A stretch of DNA of 64,000 nt, from assembly GCF_036417845.1 (NCBI RefSeq), contig NC_089978.1:128804183-128868182 (forward strand), written 5' to 3'. Both the position numbers and the translations under genes were made by a program. The first letter of the stretch is position 1. Every line of letters starts with the position of its first letter. Of the stretch, positions 63,178 through 64,000 are shown in pieces. Source of the stretch: Apteryx mantelli. Lineage: Eukaryota; Chordata; Aves; Apterygiformes; Apterygidae. The notes under the pieces are model-generated. The model made no database searches and was not told the DNA's origin. It was given only the letters and a program-made list of their open reading frames with translations.

Positions 63178-64000
63178 GTAAGATATAATCACACCATATT
63201 GCTGATAACTAAATTATAACAGTACTGAGTGTGATGTGGCTTTTTTATGTAGAGTTTTTGGTGTGTTTTTTTTTTTTAATTATTATTATTTTAATGGCAA
63301 ATTCTAGCCATAGCTAAGACCTTCTTACTCTCTTCCTGTCTCTGAACAAGCATCAGTGAAAGTCAAGTCTGGACTCCTCTCTTGTACTGCCTGCTTTGTC
63401 TCCCAATTGTTTGGGGGGCTGAGAAGTGAAGGAGGAGGATACAGAATCCTCCAGTTCAGCTGGATGGGGAGGGGAGGTCAGGTCTGTTAAGATAACAAGG
63501 TCTCTTCCTTCTGCTACTTTTTAGTGGGTGACAAAACCCCTCCTGACAGTGGTGGACATGACAACTAACAGCTGTCAGACATTCACAAGCTGGAAAGAAA
63601 GGCCACCCTACAGGGGCTCAGTTTGGAGTGCAGGCTGAGCACATAAACTCAGCATAATTTGCGTTGACAGGGTTCCGCTGTGCAAGTGTGAGAAGAGCAG
63701 AGACAGAGTTAAATCCATGAGTATTGGCTTTGTATTATGCTCTTTTCAGCATGGACAACCATTTTGGTGCATTTTACAGCATTGTTGCTTCCCACTCATT
63801 TTATGTCCTATGAGTGTTTAAAGAATCCTCCCTCTTACCTCAAAGAAGCAACTAGCTGTGGCTGAGTCAGCTGCCATAGGAGAAGTTGTGGGAGGAGGGA
63901 ATGATTCCCTAGCCATAATGGCATAATGATTTGGTACTTGGACACAAAGGTAAGGGATGTTGCTTCAGTGGCCCTGTTAAATAGATGGGTCATACTTAGC
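63178..64000 (+). other. GRAMD1C intron 3, cut by the window edge
   Basis: Begins gtaaga after exon 3. No further exon is seen before the window ends. Confidence 0.6.

Noticed and set aside
1-64000. CRISPR arrays, tRNA or rRNA genes, bacterial-type operons
   Set aside because: No regularly spaced short repeats with unique spacers, no tRNA-like folds recognised, and the whole window has vertebrate gene structure.

Overview
The window is vertebrate nuclear DNA, most likely from a bird. It has intron-split genes with GT-AG junctions, a CpG-island promoter, and avian-type CR1 retroposons that end in ATTCTGTG-like octamers. Solo endogenous-retrovirus LTRs are also present. There are no operons or bacterial features. 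The species cannot be named from the sequence.

Left end (1-6.5 kb): mostly transposable elements. An old minus-strand CR1/L3-type LINE (about 20-1,640) is interrupted by a solo LTR (696-1152). A 1.8-kb DNA transposon (about 3,818-5,613) closely resembles the Tigger1 (pogo/Tc1-mariner) family known from mammals and has lost its catalytic core. A 5'-truncated plus-strand CR1 (about 5,893-6,508) follows.

Centre-left (11.6-24.9 kb): a complete four-exon gene for a secreted phospholipase A2 of the group X type (plus strand, 159-residue precursor). It has a TATA box, an arginine-ended propeptide, every catalytic residue and 16 cysteines in the mature part.

Centre (26.9-35.6 kb): a complete three-exon minus-strand gene for a 229-residue type I membrane protein. 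It carries one V-type immunoglobulin domain, a transmembrane helix and a short tail without tyrosine. I cannot assign it to a named receptor. It converges with the phospholipase gene. Between them lies an orphan plus-strand exon-like ORF with an ITIM-like VEYATV motif, and a 93-bp direct duplication lies in intron 2 of the receptor gene.

Right (36.9-64 kb): a solo LTR with a perfect 6-bp target duplication (36,879-37,366). Next is a three-copy, roughly 184-bp minisatellite in which each unit holds a YY1-type AAAATGGCGGC word. A CpG island follows, with the start of GRAMD1C (Aster-C, a GRAM/StART-like sterol-transfer protein). Its start codon is the last three bases of exon 1. Exon 2 ends ...DWSFW and exon 3 begins SSSTYK, the start of the GRAM domain. 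The rest of the gene lies beyond the right edge. Its 20-kb second intron holds a nearly full-length minus-strand CR1 (about 54,548-57,330), a third solo LTR (61,249-61,646) and several homopolymer or dinucleotide runs.

The three genes do not form a pathway. The phospholipase (secreted lipid mediator enzyme) and the Ig receptor suggest innate-immune functions; GRAMD1C is a sterol-transport gene. As I remember it, human PLA2G10 is on 16p13 and GRAMD1C on 3q13.31, so this neighbourhood differs from the human one.
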